A stretch of DNA of 64,000 nt from Stutzerimonas stutzeri. GTDB lineage: Bacteria > Pseudomonadota > Gammaproteobacteria > Pseudomonadales > Pseudomonadaceae. Both the position numbers and the translations under genes were made by a program. Numbering within the stretch: position 1 is the stretch's first letter; each line of letters begins with the position of its first letter. A model generated the notes under the pieces. It saw only the letters and a program-made list of their open reading frames with translations. It made no database searches and was not told where the DNA came from. Positions 38,628 through 48,125 of this stretch are shown here, piece by piece. The DNA is taken from positions 124,001 to 188,000 of the forward strand of contig NZ_JYHV01000011.1 of assembly GCF_000952685.1 (NCBI RefSeq), given 5' to 3'.

Positions 38628-40109
38628 ATGAGCAAAGAAGTACTGCTGGTTGTGGAGTCGGTATCCAACGAAAAAGGCGTACCGGCCGGTGTGATCTTCG
38701 AAGCATTGGAGCTGGCTTTGGCCACTGCTACCAAGAAGCGTTTCGAGGATGAGGTGGACCTGCGGGTTGAAATCAATCGGCAGAACGGTAGCTATGAGAC
38801 CTTCCGCCGCTGGACGGTGGTCGAAGAGGAAGATTTCGACGATCCAGCGCATCAGCTGACCGTCGACATGAAGCAGGCTCAGGAAGCCAACGCCAAGGTC
38901 GGCGACGTTCTGGAAGAAAAGATCGAGTCGATCGAGTTCGGCCGTATCGCTGCGCAGACTGCCAAGCAGGTCATCGTGCAGAAGGTTCGGGAAGCCGAGC
39001 GTGCACAGGTGGTCGAGGCTTATCGTGATCGCCTGGGCGAGATCATCTCCGGCACCGTGAAGAAGGTGACACGCGACAGCGTCATCGTCGACCTGGGTAA
39101 TAACGCCGAGGCATTGTTGGCGCGCGAAGATATCATTGCGCGTGAAACCTTCCGTGTCGGCGCCCGAGTACGTGCGCTGCTTAAGGAAATCCGCACCGAG
39201 AATCGCGGTCCGCAGCTGATTCTGTCGCGCACCGCGCCGCAGATGCTGATTGAGCTGTTCCGTATTGAAGTACCGGAAATTGCCGAAGGCCTGATCGAGG
39301 TGATGGGGGCTTCGCGAGATCCAGGTTCACGCGCCAAAATCGCAGTTCGCTCGAAGGACAAGCGCATCGATCCGCAGGGTGCCTGCATCGGCATGCGCGG
39401 TTCACGCGTTCAGGCCGTTTCCGGCGAAATCGGTGGCGAGCGTGTCGATATCGTGCTCTGGGACGAGAACCCGGCGCAGTTTGTCATTAACGCAATGGCG
39501 CCCGCAGAAGTGGCCGCCATCATCGTCGACGAAGATGCCCATGCCATGGATATCGCGGTTGGCGAAGACAATCTGGCCCAGGCCATCGGTCGTGGTGGCC
39601 AGAACGTGCGCCTTGCCAGTCAGTTGACCGGCTGGACGCTGAACGTGATGACCGAAGCGGACATCCAGACCAAGCAGCAAGAAGAAACCGGCGATATCCT
39701 GCGTAATTTCATCGAAGAGCTGGACGTCGATGAAGAGCTGGCACAAGTACTGGTCGAGGAAGGTTTCACTTCGCTCGAAGAGATCGCCTACGTCCCAATG
39801 GAGGAAATGCTCGGCATCGAAGGCTTCGACGAAGACATCGTCAATGAGCTGCGAACGCGCGCCAAGGATCGCCTGCTGACGAAAGCGATCGCAACGGAAG
39901 AAAAACTGGCAGACGCCCAACCGGCCGAGGATTTACTCGAGCTGGAAGGCATGGACAAGGAACTGGCGGTCGAGTTGGCAATGCGGGGTGTCATCACCCG
40001 CGAAGACCTGGCCGAGCAGTCGATTGACGACCTGCTCGACATAGACGGCATAGATCAAGAACGTGCCGGCAAGCTGATCATGGCCGCCCGAGCCCATTGG
40101 TTCGAGTAA
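38628..40109 (+). CDS. nusA: Transcription termination/antitermination factor NusA
   Basis: The 493-residue protein has an RNA-polymerase-binding N-terminal domain (1-125), an S1 domain (about 135-200; [20 protein letters not shown]), two KH domains (about 230-345; [35 protein letters not shown]), and two acidic helical repeats at the C terminus ([40 protein letters not shown]) as in E. coli. It modulates pausing and termination. Confidence 0.98.
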   Translation: MSKEVLLVVESVSNEKGVPAGVIFEALELALATATKKRFEDEVDLRVEINRQNGSYETFRRWTVVEEEDFDDPAHQLTVDMKQAQEANAKVGDVLEEKIESIEFGRIAAQTAKQVIVQKVREAERAQVVEAYRDRLGEIISGTVKKVTRDSVIVDLGNNAEALLAREDIIARETFRVGARVRALLKEIRTENRGPQLILSRTAPQMLIELFRIEVPEIAEGLIEVMGASRDPGSRAKIAVRSKDKRIDPQGACIGMRGSRVQAVSGEIGGERVDIVLWDENPAQFVINAMAPAEVAAIIVDEDAHAMDIAVGEDNLAQAIGRGGQNVRLASQLTGWTLNVMTEADIQTKQQEETGDILRNFIEELDVDEELAQVLVEEGFTSLEEIAYVPMEEMLGIEGFDEDIVNELRTRAKDRLLTKAIATEEKLADAQPAEDLLELEGMDKELAVELAMRGVITREDLAEQSIDDLLDIDGIDQERAGKLIMAARAHWFE

Positions 40110-40137
40110 GTATTTAGCGGCCTGAGGAGAGAGATGC

Positions 40138-42642
40138 ATGACGCAAGTCACGGTGAAAGAACTGGCCCAGGTGGTCGACACACCGGTCGAGCGACTGCTG
40201 CAGCAGATGCGTGAGGCAGGACTGTCGCACACCAGCGCCGAGCAAGTAGTGACCGATAATGAAAAGCAGGCCCTGTTGGCGCACCTCAAGAGCAGCCATG
40301 GTGCCAAGGTGGACGAACCGCGCAAGATCACCTTGCAGCGTAAGACCACGACCAAGCTGAAGGTTGGCGGCAGCAAGACCATCAGCGTTGAAGTTCGCAA
40401 GAAGAAGACCTTCGTCAAGCGTAGTCCTGACGAGATCGAGGCTGAAAAGCAGCGCGAGCTGGAAGAGCAGCGTGCAGCCGAAGAAGCGGCTCGGCAGAAG
40501 GCTGCCGAGGAAGCGCGTCTGCGTGCCGAGGAAGAAGCACGTCGCGAAGCCGAAGCTAAAGCCTCGGCCAAGGTCGAGACGCCCGTCTCCGAGCCCCAGG
40601 AGCCGGTTGCGGCCGTTGCGCCTGAACCCGCCCCGGTCGTTCCTGCGGCTCCGGTCGAGGAACGCAAGAAGGACGAGGCACGTCGCCCTGACAAAGCTCG
40701 TAGCGATGATGACGAACGTCGTGATCGCAAGCAGGCTCAGCATCGTCCTTCGCTGAAAGCGAAAGCACCGCTTTCGCGTACCGTGCGCAGCGGCGAAGAC
40801 GACGCTGATGGATTCCGTCGCGGTGGTCGTGGCAAATCGAAACTGAAAAAGCGCAATGCGCATGGTTTCCAGAGCCCGAGCGGCCCGATCGTTCGCGAAG
40901 TAGCGATCGGCGAGACCATCACCGTTGGCGACTTGGCGCAACAGATGTCGGTCAAGGCCGCTGAAGTCATTAAGTTCATGTTCAAGATGGGCAGCCCGGT
41001 GACCATCAACCAGGTACTGGATCAGGAAACTGCCCAGTTGATTGCCGAAGAGCTGGGCCACAAGGTCAAGCTGGTCAGCGACAACGCCTTGGAAGAGCAA
41101 CTGGCCGAACTGCTGAAGTTCGAAGGCGAGGCCATTACGCGTGCGCCGGTCGTAACCGTCATGGGGCATGTCGATCATGGTAAGACGTCGCTGCTCGATT
41201 ACATTCGACGCGCCAAGGTTGCAGCCGGCGAGGCGGGTGGTATCACCCAGCATATCGGTGCCTACCACGTCGAGACCGACCGCGGCATGGTCACCTTCCT
41301 CGATACGCCCGGTCACGCTGCGTTTACCGCGATGCGTGCACGGGGTGCGCAGGCGACCGACATCGTCATTCTGGTGGTGGCTGCCGATGACGGCGTGATG
41401 CCGCAAACCATCGAAGCGATCCAGCATGCCAAAGCCGCCGGTGTTCCGCTGGTCGTGGCGGTGAACAAAATCGACAAACCGGGCGCCGATCTCGATCGAA
41501 TCCGCAGCGAACTGTCCGTTCACGAAGTGACGTCCGAAGAGTGGGGCGGTGATACGCCGTTCGTGCCGGTTTCCGCCAAGATGGGTACGGGCGTCGATGA
41601 CCTGCTCGAGGCCGTGTTGCTGCAAGCCGAGATCCTTGAGCTGACGGCAACGCCTTCGGCTCCGGGCCGCGGCGTTGTGGTTGAATCGCGTCTGGATAAA
41701 GGGCGTGGACCGGTTGCTACCGTACTGGTACAAGACGGTACCCTGCGTCAGGGTGACATGGCGCTGGTCGGCTCGAACTATGGCCGTATCCGCGCCATGC
41801 TCGACGAGAACGGCAAGCCGATCAAGGAAGCAGGCCCGTCGATTCCGGTCGAAATTCTCGGCCTCGATGGCACACCGGATGCGGGCGATGAGCTCAGCGT
41901 ACTGGCTGACGAGAAGAAGGCGCGCGAAGTGGCCTTGTTCCGTCAGGGCAAGTTCCGCGAAGTCAAGCTGGCTCGTGCGCATGCCGGCAAGCTCGAAAAC
42001 ATCTTCGAGAATATGGGCCAAGAAGAGAAGAAGACGCTCAATATCGTCCTCAAGTCCGATGTCCGTGGTTCCCTCGAGGCGCTGCAAGGTTCGCTCAGCA
42101 GCCTGGGCAACGATGAAGTTCAGGTGCGCGTCATCGGCGGCGGTGTCGGTGGTATCACCGAAAGCGACGCCAACCTGGCATTGGCGTCCAACGCCGTACT
42201 GTTCGGCTTCAACGTCCGTGCCGATGCCGGTGCGCGCAAGATCGTCGAGCAGGAAGGTCTGGATCTGCGTTACTACAACGTGATCTACGACATCATCGAA
42301 GACGTCAAGAAAGCCCTGACCGGCATGCTTGGCAGCGACGTGCGGGAAAACATTCTCGGCATCGCAGAGGTTCGCGATGTGTTCCGCTCGCCGAAATTCG
42401 GCGCCGTGGCAGGCTGCATGGTCACCGAGGGTATGGTGCACCGCAACCGCCCGATCCGTGTGTTGCGCGATGACGTGGTCATCTTCGAAGGCGAGCTGGA
42501 GTCCTTGCGTCGCTTCAAGGATGACGTCGCTGAAGTGCGCGCCGGCATGGAATGCGGTATCGCAGTGAAGAGCTACAACGACGTCAAGGCTGGCGACAAG
42601 ATCGAAGTGTTCGAGAAAGTCGAAGTGGCGCGTTCGCTCTAA
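40138..42642 (+). CDS. infB: Translation initiation factor IF-2
   Basis: The 834-residue GTPase has an N-terminal IF2N domain ([20 protein letters not shown]), a long charged Ala/Glu/Arg-rich helix (about 95-150), a second IF2N domain ([20 protein letters not shown]), and G-domain motifs [22 protein letters not shown] and NKID. C-terminal domains bind fMet-tRNA. GAGGAGAG precedes the ATG. It places initiator tRNA on the 30S subunit. Confidence 0.98.
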   Translation: MTQVTVKELAQVVDTPVERLLQQMREAGLSHTSAEQVVTDNEKQALLAHLKSSHGAKVDEPRKITLQRKTTTKLKVGGSKTISVEVRKKKTFVKRSPDEIEAEKQRELEEQRAAEEAARQKAAEEARLRAEEEARREAEAKASAKVETPVSEPQEPVAAVAPEPAPVVPAAPVEERKKDEARRPDKARSDDDERRDRKQAQHRPSLKAKAPLSRTVRSGEDDADGFRRGGRGKSKLKKRNAHGFQSPSGPIVREVAIGETITVGDLAQQMSVKAAEVIKFMFKMGSPVTINQVLDQETAQLIAEELGHKVKLVSDNALEEQLAELLKFEGEAITRAPVVTVMGHVDHGKTSLLDYIRRAKVAAGEAGGITQHIGAYHVETDRGMVTFLDTPGHAAFTAMRARGAQATDIVILVVAADDGVMPQTIEAIQHAKAAGVPLVVAVNKIDKPGADLDRIRSELSVHEVTSEEWGGDTPFVPVSAKMGTGVDDLLEAVLLQAEILELTATPSAPGRGVVVESRLDKGRGPVATVLVQDGTLRQGDMALVGSNYGRIRAMLDENGKPIKEAGPSIPVEILGLDGTPDAGDELSVLADEKKAREVALFRQGKFREVKLARAHAGKLENIFENMGQEEKKTLNIVLKSDVRGSLEALQGSLSSLGNDEVQVRVIGGGVGGITESDANLALASNAVLFGFNVRADAGARKIVEQEGLDLRYYNVIYDIIEDVKKALTGMLGSDVRENILGIAEVRDVFRSPKFGAVAGCMVTEGMVHRNRPIRVLRDDVVIFEGELESLRRFKDDVAEVRAGMECGIAVKSYNDVKAGDKIEVFEKVEVARSL

Positions 42643-42757
42643 CCGCAGCTGTAAGGTAATAGGCGGCAAGCTTCCAGGGGCGACCCTGGAAGCTTGCCGT
42701 TTGCCTTTGCAGCATGATGATTTCCAGGTTTGCAGCTTGCTGCTCGAGGCAGATTTT

Positions 42758-43147
42758 ATGGCCAAAGAATTCAGCCGTACCCAGCGTATCGGTGACCAGA
42801 TGCAGCGCGAATTGGCGCTGTTGATTCAACGTGAAGTGAAAGACCCGCGTCTGGGTCTGATCACCATTACCGCCGTCGAGGTCAGTCGCGATCTGTCCCA
42901 TGCCAAGGTGTTCATCACTGTTATGGGTAAGGATGACGATGAAGATGCGGTCAAGACCAATCTCAGGATTCTCAACGATGCCGGTGGCTTCTTGCGGATG
43001 CAGCTGGGCAAGGCGATGAAGCTACGCACCGTGCCCCAACTGCATTTCAACTATGACGCCAGCGTGCGCCGTGGTGTCGAGCTTACATCTCTAATCGAAC
43101 GTGCAGTGGCAGAAGACCGCAAGCACAGCGATGATCTCGGAGAGTAA
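42758..43147 (+). CDS. rbfA: 30S ribosome-binding factor RbfA
   Basis: The 129-residue protein has the KH-like RbfA fold: [40 protein letters not shown], and [14 protein letters not shown]. It helps 16S rRNA 5'-end maturation and cold growth. The ATG at 42758 is the conserved [10 protein letters not shown] start; an in-frame ATG 19 codons earlier is not. Confidence 0.96.
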   Translation: MAKEFSRTQRIGDQMQRELALLIQREVKDPRLGLITITAVEVSRDLSHAKVFITVMGKDDDEDAVKTNLRILNDAGGFLRMQLGKAMKLRTVPQLHFNYDASVRRGVELTSLIERAVAEDRKHSDDLGE

Positions 43148-43150
43148 AGC

Positions 43151-44068
43151 GTGGCACAGGTAAAACGCGTACGCCGAGCAGTCAGCGGCATCATTCTGCT
43201 CGACAAACCCCGTGGGTTCACTTCCAACGCTGCCTTGCAGAAGGTTCGCTGGCTGCTCAATGCCGAGAAGGCTGGGCACACCGGCAGCCTGGATCCATTG
43301 GCAACCGGTGTGCTGCCCTTGTGTTTCGGTGAGGCGACCAAGTTTTCGCAGTATCTGCTCGATGCCGACAAGGGCTATGAGACTGTTGCCCAGCTTGGCA
43401 TTACCACCACTACGGCCGATGCCGAGGGCGAGGTGCTCGAGCGTAGGTCCGTCGACGTCAATCAGGCGCAGCTTGAAGCGCTACTGCCCCGATTTCGCGG
43501 CGATCTCTTGCAAGTGCCACCGATGTATTCGGCGCTCAAGCGCGATGGTCAGCCGCTGTACAAACTCGCTCGTGCAGGTGAGGTAGTGGAGCGCGAGCCG
43601 CGTTCTGTTACCATTACCCGCTTGGATTTACTGTCGCTCGAAGCTGACCGGGCTCGCCTGGCTGTTGCTTGCAGTAAGGGCACCTACATTCGCACCTTGA
43701 TCGAGGATATCGGGCAGGCGCTGGGCTGTGGTGCCCATGTGGCCGAACTGCGGCGAACTCAGGCCGGTCCATTCGACCTGACCCAGACGGTCAGCCTCGA
43801 GGAACTTGAACGGGTTCATGCCGAAGGTGGAGCGGAGGCGGTAGATGCCTTCCTCAAACCGGTCGATAGCGGACTCGAGCACTGGCCGCTGTTGCAGCTT
43901 TCGGAGCACAGCGCCTTTTACTGGCTGCACGGTCAGCCGGTACGTGCACCGGAAGCGCCGAAGTTCGGCATGTTGCGGGTGCAGGATCACAACGGTCGCT
44001 TCATTGGTATTGGTGAGGTGAGCGAAGACGGGCGTATTGCGCCGCGTCGATTGATTCGGTCGGAATGA
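43151..44068 (+). CDS. truB: tRNA pseudouridine-55 synthase
   Basis: The 305-residue enzyme opens with [20 protein letters not shown] and has the catalytic Asp in [39 protein letters not shown] and the substrate-binding [19 protein letters not shown] follow, with a PUA-like end. It makes psi-55 in the T loop of tRNA. The start is GTG 43151, 3 bases after the rbfA stop. Confidence 0.96.
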   Translation: MAQVKRVRRAVSGIILLDKPRGFTSNAALQKVRWLLNAEKAGHTGSLDPLATGVLPLCFGEATKFSQYLLDADKGYETVAQLGITTTTADAEGEVLERRSVDVNQAQLEALLPRFRGDLLQVPPMYSALKRDGQPLYKLARAGEVVEREPRSVTITRLDLLSLEADRARLAVACSKGTYIRTLIEDIGQALGCGAHVAELRRTQAGPFDLTQTVSLEELERVHAEGGAEAVDAFLKPVDSGLEHWPLLQLSEHSAFYWLHGQPVRAPEAPKFGMLRVQDHNGRFIGIGEVSEDGRIAPRRLIRSE

Positions 44069-44187
44069 CCGATACGTGGTGCGCCTCGAAGGTGTGCTGC
44101 GTGACGAGGGTGGCTGTCGGCAGGCACGGTCACTCCTCTTTTTAGAATACGGGACCCGTCCCGGCCTGTTCATTGAAGGAGCCCATC

Positions 44188-44457
44188 ATGGCACTTAGCG
44201 TTGAAGAAAAAGTCCAGATCGTTAACGAGTACAAGCAAGCTGAAGGCGATACCGGTTCTCCGGAAGTGCAGGTTGCCCTGCTGACCGCCAACATCAACAA
44301 GCTGCAAGGTCACTTCAAGGCCAACGGCAAGGATCACCACTCGCGTCGTGGTCTGATCCGTATGGTCAACCAGCGTCGTAAGCTGCTGGATTACCTGAAG
44401 GGCAAGGACACCACTCGTTACAGCACCCTGATCGGTCGTCTGGGTCTGCGTCGCTAA
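44188..44457 (+). CDS. rpsO: 30S ribosomal protein S15
   Basis: The 89-residue protein is a textbook S15: [52 protein letters not shown], ending IGRLGLRR. It binds the central domain of 16S rRNA. The ATG at 44188 has GAAGGAG upstream. As in E. coli it precedes pnp. Confidence 0.98.
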   Translation: MALSVEEKVQIVNEYKQAEGDTGSPEVQVALLTANINKLQGHFKANGKDHHSRRGLIRMVNQRRKLLDYLKGKDTTRYSTLIGRLGLRR

Positions 44458-44485
44458 GCGATGCTTGTGCGAAGCTGAATGCCAA

Positions 44486-44523
44486 AGCTGGAAGTGGGGC
44501 TCGTCCCTGCTTCCAGCTTTTGC
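44486..44523 (+). terminator. rpsO terminator
   Basis: AAAGCTGGAAG and CTTCCAGCTTTT pair around a loop that itself holds GGGGC/GTCCC, ending in a T run, 30 bases after the rpsO stop. Some read-through to pnp is expected from the gene order. Confidence 0.85.
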
Positions 44524-44595
44524 CTTTCAGCGGAGCACATTCGGACAGCGTAGGGGTTCGATTCCCCGCACTGCCCAAGAATTCGCTACGAAGCG

Positions 44596-44621
44596 TCTCG
44601 CGCGAGGCATGGCCCGCGAGA
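44596..44621 (+). promoter_or_regulatory. Hairpin in the pnp leader
   Basis: TCTCGCG at 44596-44602 pairs with CGCGAGA at 44615-44621, about 45 bases before the pnp start. In E. coli a leader hairpin cut by RNase III allows PNPase to control its own mRNA. The same role here is inference from position. Confidence 0.4.
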
Positions 44622-44664
44622 TGTAAAAACGTTTCCCCCAAGGCAACATAGAGAAGGAACCACC

Positions 44665-46770
44665 GTGAACCCGGTAATCAAGAAATTTCAGTTCGGTCAA
44701 TCGACCGTAACCCTCGAGACTGGCCGTATCGCCCGTCAGGCTTCAGGCGCTGTTCTGGTCTCTGTTGATGATGACGTTACTGTCCTGGTGACGGTAACCG
44801 GCGCCAAGACCGCCGATCCGAGCAAGGGCTTTTTCCCGTTGTCAGTGCACTACCAGGAAAAAACCTACGCAGCCGGCAAGATCCCTGGCGGCTTCTTCAA
44901 GCGTGAAGCGCGCCCGTCGGAGAAAGAAACCCTGACCTCGCGCCTGATCGATCGCCCGATCCGTCCGCTGTTCCCAGAAGGCTTCCAGAACGAAGTGCAG
45001 GTCATCTGCACTGTCGTATCGACCAGCAAAAAGACCGATCCGGACATCGCTGCGATGATCGGTACCTCCGCTGCGCTGGCCATTTCCGGTATTCCGTTCA
45101 ACGGCCCGATCGGTGCTGCACGCGTAGCTTTCCATCCCGAGACCGGCTATCTGCTGAACCCGACGTACGAGCAGCTCAAGGCTTCCAGCCTCGACATGGT
45201 CGTGGCCGGCACCAAAGACGCCGTGCTGATGGTCGAATCTGAAGCCAAAGAGCTGACCGAAGATCAGATGTTGGGTGCCGTACTGTTCGCCCACGATGAA
45301 TTCCAGGCCGTAATCCAGGCGGTTACCGAGTTGGCAGCCGAAGCGGCCAAGCCGATCTGGGACTGGCAGCCCAAAGCGGAAAACACTCAGCTGCTCGATG
45401 CGATTCGTAGCGAGTTCGGTGATGCCATTTCCCAGGCCTACACCATCATTATCAAGCAAGATCGCTATGCCCGTCTGGGTGAGCTGCGTGACCAGGTCGT
45501 CGCGAAGTTCTCCGGTGAGGAAGGCCAGCCGTCCGCCAGTGAAGTCAAAGATGCCTTCGGCGAGATCGAGTACCGCACCGTTCGCGAGAACATCGTCAAC
45601 GGCAAGCCGCGTATCGATGGCCGTGACACCCGTACCGTGCGTGGCCTGAACATCGAAGTCGGTGTACTGGACAAGACCCACGGCTCGGCGCTGTTCACCC
45701 GTGGCGAAACCCAGGCGTTGGTGGTTGCGACCCTCGGTACCGCGCGCGACGCGCAACTGCTCGATACCCTTGAAGGCGAGAAGAAAGATCCCTTCATGCT
45801 GCACTACAACTTCCCACCGTATTCGGTAGGCGAGTGTGGTCGTATGGGCGCTACTGGCCGCCGCGAAATCGGTCACGGCCGTCTGGCCCGTCGTTCCGTT
45901 GCCGCCATGCTGCCGAGCGCCGATGAGTTCCCGTACACCATTCGCGTGGTCTCGGAGATCACCGAGTCCAACGGTTCCAGCTCCATGGCTTCGGTTTGCG
46001 GTGCTTCCCTGGCCCTCATGGATGCCGGTGTGCCGATGAAGGCGCCGGTAGCCGGTATCGCGATGGGTCTGGTCAAGGAGGGCGAGAAGTTCGCCGTACT
46101 GACCGACATTCTGGGTGACGAAGATCACCTGGGTGACATGGACTTCAAAGTCGCCGGTACCGCCAAAGGCGTGACCGCGCTGCAGATGGATATCAAGATC
46201 CAAGGCATCACTGAAGAGATCATGGAAATCGCGCTGGGCCAGGCACTGGAAGCGCGTCTGAACATTCTCGGTCAGATGAACCAGGTCATCGGTCAGTCGC
46301 GTACCGAGCTGTCGGCCAATGCACCGACCATGATTGCGATGAAGATCGACCAGGACAAGATCCGTGACGTCATCGGCAAGGGCGGCGCCACCATCCGCAG
46401 TATTTGCGAAGAAACCAAGGCCTCGATCGACATCGAAGACGACGGCTCGATCAAGATCTTCGGCGAAACCAAGGAAGCCGCAGAGGCCGCCAAACAGCGT
46501 GTTCTGGGCATCACCGCTGAGGCGGAGATCGGCAAGATCTATGTCGGCAAGGTCGAGCGCATCGTCGACTTCGGCGCCTTCGTCAACATCCTCCCGGGCA
46601 AGGACGGTCTGGTGCACATCTCCATGCTGAGTGACCAGCGGGTGGAGAAGGTTACTGACGTGCTCAAGGAAGGTCAGGAAGTGAAAGTGCTGGTACTGGA
46701 CGTGGACAACCGCGGCCGTATCAAGCTGTCCATCAAAGATGTGGCGGCTGCCGAGGCGTCTGGCGCCTAA
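44665..46770 (+). CDS. pnp: Polyribonucleotide nucleotidyltransferase (PNPase)
   Basis: The 701-residue 3'-5' phosphorolytic exoribonuclease has two RNase PH domains (first with [20 protein letters not shown], second with [20 protein letters not shown] and [17 protein letters not shown], which holds the catalytic acidic residues). A KH domain (about 555-615; [20 protein letters not shown]) and an S1 domain (about 622-690; [20 protein letters not shown]) follow. It degrades RNA with RNase E and RhlB. AGAAGGA precedes the start. Confidence 0.98.
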   Translation: MNPVIKKFQFGQSTVTLETGRIARQASGAVLVSVDDDVTVLVTVTGAKTADPSKGFFPLSVHYQEKTYAAGKIPGGFFKREARPSEKETLTSRLIDRPIRPLFPEGFQNEVQVICTVVSTSKKTDPDIAAMIGTSAALAISGIPFNGPIGAARVAFHPETGYLLNPTYEQLKASSLDMVVAGTKDAVLMVESEAKELTEDQMLGAVLFAHDEFQAVIQAVTELAAEAAKPIWDWQPKAENTQLLDAIRSEFGDAISQAYTIIIKQDRYARLGELRDQVVAKFSGEEGQPSASEVKDAFGEIEYRTVRENIVNGKPRIDGRDTRTVRGLNIEVGVLDKTHGSALFTRGETQALVVATLGTARDAQLLDTLEGEKKDPFMLHYNFPPYSVGECGRMGATGRREIGHGRLARRSVAAMLPSADEFPYTIRVVSEITESNGSSSMASVCGASLALMDAGVPMKAPVAGIAMGLVKEGEKFAVLTDILGDEDHLGDMDFKVAGTAKGVTALQMDIKIQGITEEIMEIALGQALEARLNILGQMNQVIGQSRTELSANAPTMIAMKIDQDKIRDVIGKGGATIRSICEETKASIDIEDDGSIKIFGETKEAAEAAKQRVLGITAEAEIGKIYVGKVERIVDFGAFVNILPGKDGLVHISMLSDQRVEKVTDVLKEGQEVKVLVLDVDNRGRIKLSIKDVAAAEASGA

Positions 46771-46785
46771 ACGCACCAGCGGTGA

Positions 46786-46813
46786 CAGAAAGGGCCCTTC
46801 GGGGCCTTTTTTG
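46786..46813 (+). terminator. pnp terminator
   Basis: A GC-rich stem (GGGCCC / GGGGCC around TTC) is followed by TTTTTTGTTT, 16 bases after the pnp stop. Confidence 0.85.
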
Positions 46814-46981
46814 TTTCGGGCCTTGGAGCTTAGCGTCGCCCAACACAATCGGCTCGGAGCACGCGAAATTGATTGCAACTTGCACGCTTCGCTAGGACAA
46901 AACATGCAGTGTGCTAGTGGCCTTCAGCTACTGTGATTTTGCAAACTATTGAAGTTAAAGGGTTATTTTTATAATAAAAAG

Positions 46982-46996
46982 TGGCATGTCACTTGC
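46982..46996 (+). promoter_or_regulatory. Sigma-54-type promoter of the BON-domain gene
   Basis: TGGCATGTCACTTGC matches the -24/-12 consensus TGGCACG-N4-TTGC at 14 of 15 defined or free positions, with GG and GC exactly 10 bases apart. The predicted start of transcription near 47008 leaves a 55-base leader with AGGAG before the ATG. Confidence 0.6.
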
Positions 46997-47062
46997 GACA
47001 TTACCTGTGAACTGCGGTCGGAATAGATGCCGCAGACATCTGAAGAAAACAGGAGTGCCACT

Positions 47063-47437
47063 ATGAACATGATCCAGAATTCTCTTACCGCTGCTGCCGT
47101 CGCCGCTGCGTTGAGCTTGCCCATGGCGGGCGCTGCCTTCGCCGACACAACTCCGGCGCTGGATAAGGCTGATACGGTCATGCTGGCTACCAACGACACC
47201 ATGAAAGAGGCTGGCGACGCCACCTCTGATACCTGGATCACCACCAAGGTGAAATCCGTTCTATTGGTGGAAGACGCTACCCCAGGTATGGATATCGAAG
47301 TCGAAACCAAAGACGGCGTTGTTTCGCTGTCCGGCACTGTGGCCACCGAGGCTGAGCGCGAAATGGCGATCAACAAGGCCAAGGGTGTCGAAGGCGTTCG
47401 TGACGTGTCGGCTGACGGCCTGAAAGCCGCCGACTAA
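47063..47437 (+). CDS. Periplasmic BON-domain protein (OsmY-like)
   Basis: The 124-residue protein has a signal peptide (SLTAAAVAAALSLPMAGAAF, cut before ADTTP) and one BON domain at about residues 52-118 (DTWITTKVKSVLLVEDATPG, VSLSGTVATEAEREMAINKA, GVEGVRDVSADG). BON proteins bind phospholipid and are often stress-induced; OsmY has two copies and this has one. AGGAG lies 7 bases before the ATG. A sigma-54-like promoter stands upstream, unusual for this family. Confidence 0.85.
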   Translation: MNMIQNSLTAAAVAAALSLPMAGAAFADTTPALDKADTVMLATNDTMKEAGDATSDTWITTKVKSVLLVEDATPGMDIEVETKDGVVSLSGTVATEAEREMAINKAKGVEGVRDVSADGLKAAD

Positions 47438-47467
47438 ACAATAGCTGTCGCCGTAACAGTGATATAC

Positions 47468-47493
47468 GAAACCCCACCTTCGAGTGGGGTTTC
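47468..47493. terminator. Convergent terminator, BON gene / DUF2845 operon
   Basis: GAAACCCCAC pairs with GTGGGGTTTC around CTTCGA, followed by CTTTTTC on the plus strand, between converging genes. Confidence 0.85.
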
Positions 47494-47498
47494 CTTTT

Positions 47499-47828
47499 TC
47501 AGCGACCGCGCTGGCTGTCGATCCGACGCAGACGGTTCCCTTCGAAGCGTAGGAAATGGTACATCCCGTTGGTTGGTCCATAGAGCCATTCTTCGACCTG
47601 CACTTCATGACGAAAGCCGTAGTCATCGAGGACTTCCTTGTATCCCACCAGCGAGGCACTGGAAGGCTCGCCGCATTTGCTTCTGACTTCGGCGGTGGAC
47701 GCTTCAAGGCTGACCAGCGCACTGCCGCAGCGATGGGTGGAAGCGGCCTGGGCGCTACAGGCGAACACAAGCAGACTCAGCAAGATCACGACGAGTGTAG
47801 TGGGCACGAGGAATCCTTTTCCGTTCAA
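47499..47828 (-). CDS. DUF2845 periplasmic protein, copy B
   Basis: The 109-residue protein has a signal peptide (TLVVILLSLLVFACSAQA) and a DUF2845 domain: HRCGSALVSLEASTAEVRSK, CGEPSS, then VEEWLYGPTNGMYHFLRFEG and NRLRRIDSQ. Two conserved Cys (RCGS, KCGEP) may form a disulphide. It overlaps the upstream paralogue by 4 bases (ATGA). No function is known for the family. Confidence 0.8.
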   Translation of the reverse strand: MNGKGFLVPTTLVVILLSLLVFACSAQAASTHRCGSALVSLEASTAEVRSKCGEPSSASLVGYKEVLDDYGFRHEVQVEEWLYGPTNGMYHFLRFEGNRLRRIDSQRGR

Positions 47829-48124
47829 TGATCTCGGCGAGACTCGATGCGTACAAGTCGATTGCCTTGGAAGGTCAGAATGCTGAACATGCCGTTATTG
47901 GGGCCGTAAAGCCACTCTTCGATAACCAGCTCCTGCCTGGCGTAAGGGCCCAGTGTGTGGCCGATCAAATCGCGCTGCACAGGCGTGCCGCATTTGCGTT
48001 CGACCTCGAATGTCCTGTCGCCGGTACTGATCAACTGGCTGCCGCAGCGTAGGGTTTCTGCCTGTGACAGCGGAGACGCAAGCACGAAAATAAATAGCCA
48101 GGCGAGACGAGCGTGGGTGGGCAT
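47825..48124 (-). CDS. DUF2845 periplasmic protein, copy A
   Basis: The 99-residue protein has a signal peptide (ARLAWLFIFVLASPLSQA) and the same domain as copy B: RCGSQLISTGDRTFEVERKC, then IEEWLYGPNNGMFSILTFQG and NRLVRIESR. The start is set at 48124, one base after the DUF748 gene's stop; a longer frame lies inside that gene and lacks a signal. The two copies share the CGS, KCG and EEWLYGP.NGM blocks and clearly arose by duplication. Confidence 0.8.
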   Translation of the reverse strand: MPTHARLAWLFIFVLASPLSQAETLRCGSQLISTGDRTFEVERKCGTPVQRDLIGHTLGPYARQELVIEEWLYGPNNGMFSILTFQGNRLVRIESRRDH

Positions 48125-48125
48125 G

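Noticed and set aside
40114-42765. 883-codon open frame antisense to infB
   Set aside because: It is the mirror of a high-GC coding gene; its composition (His-, Asp-, Leu-rich with no domains) is typical of an antisense shadow and infB itself is certain.
44842-46905. 687-codon open frame antisense to pnp
   Set aside because: Shadow of PNPase codon bias, no domain and no ribosome site.
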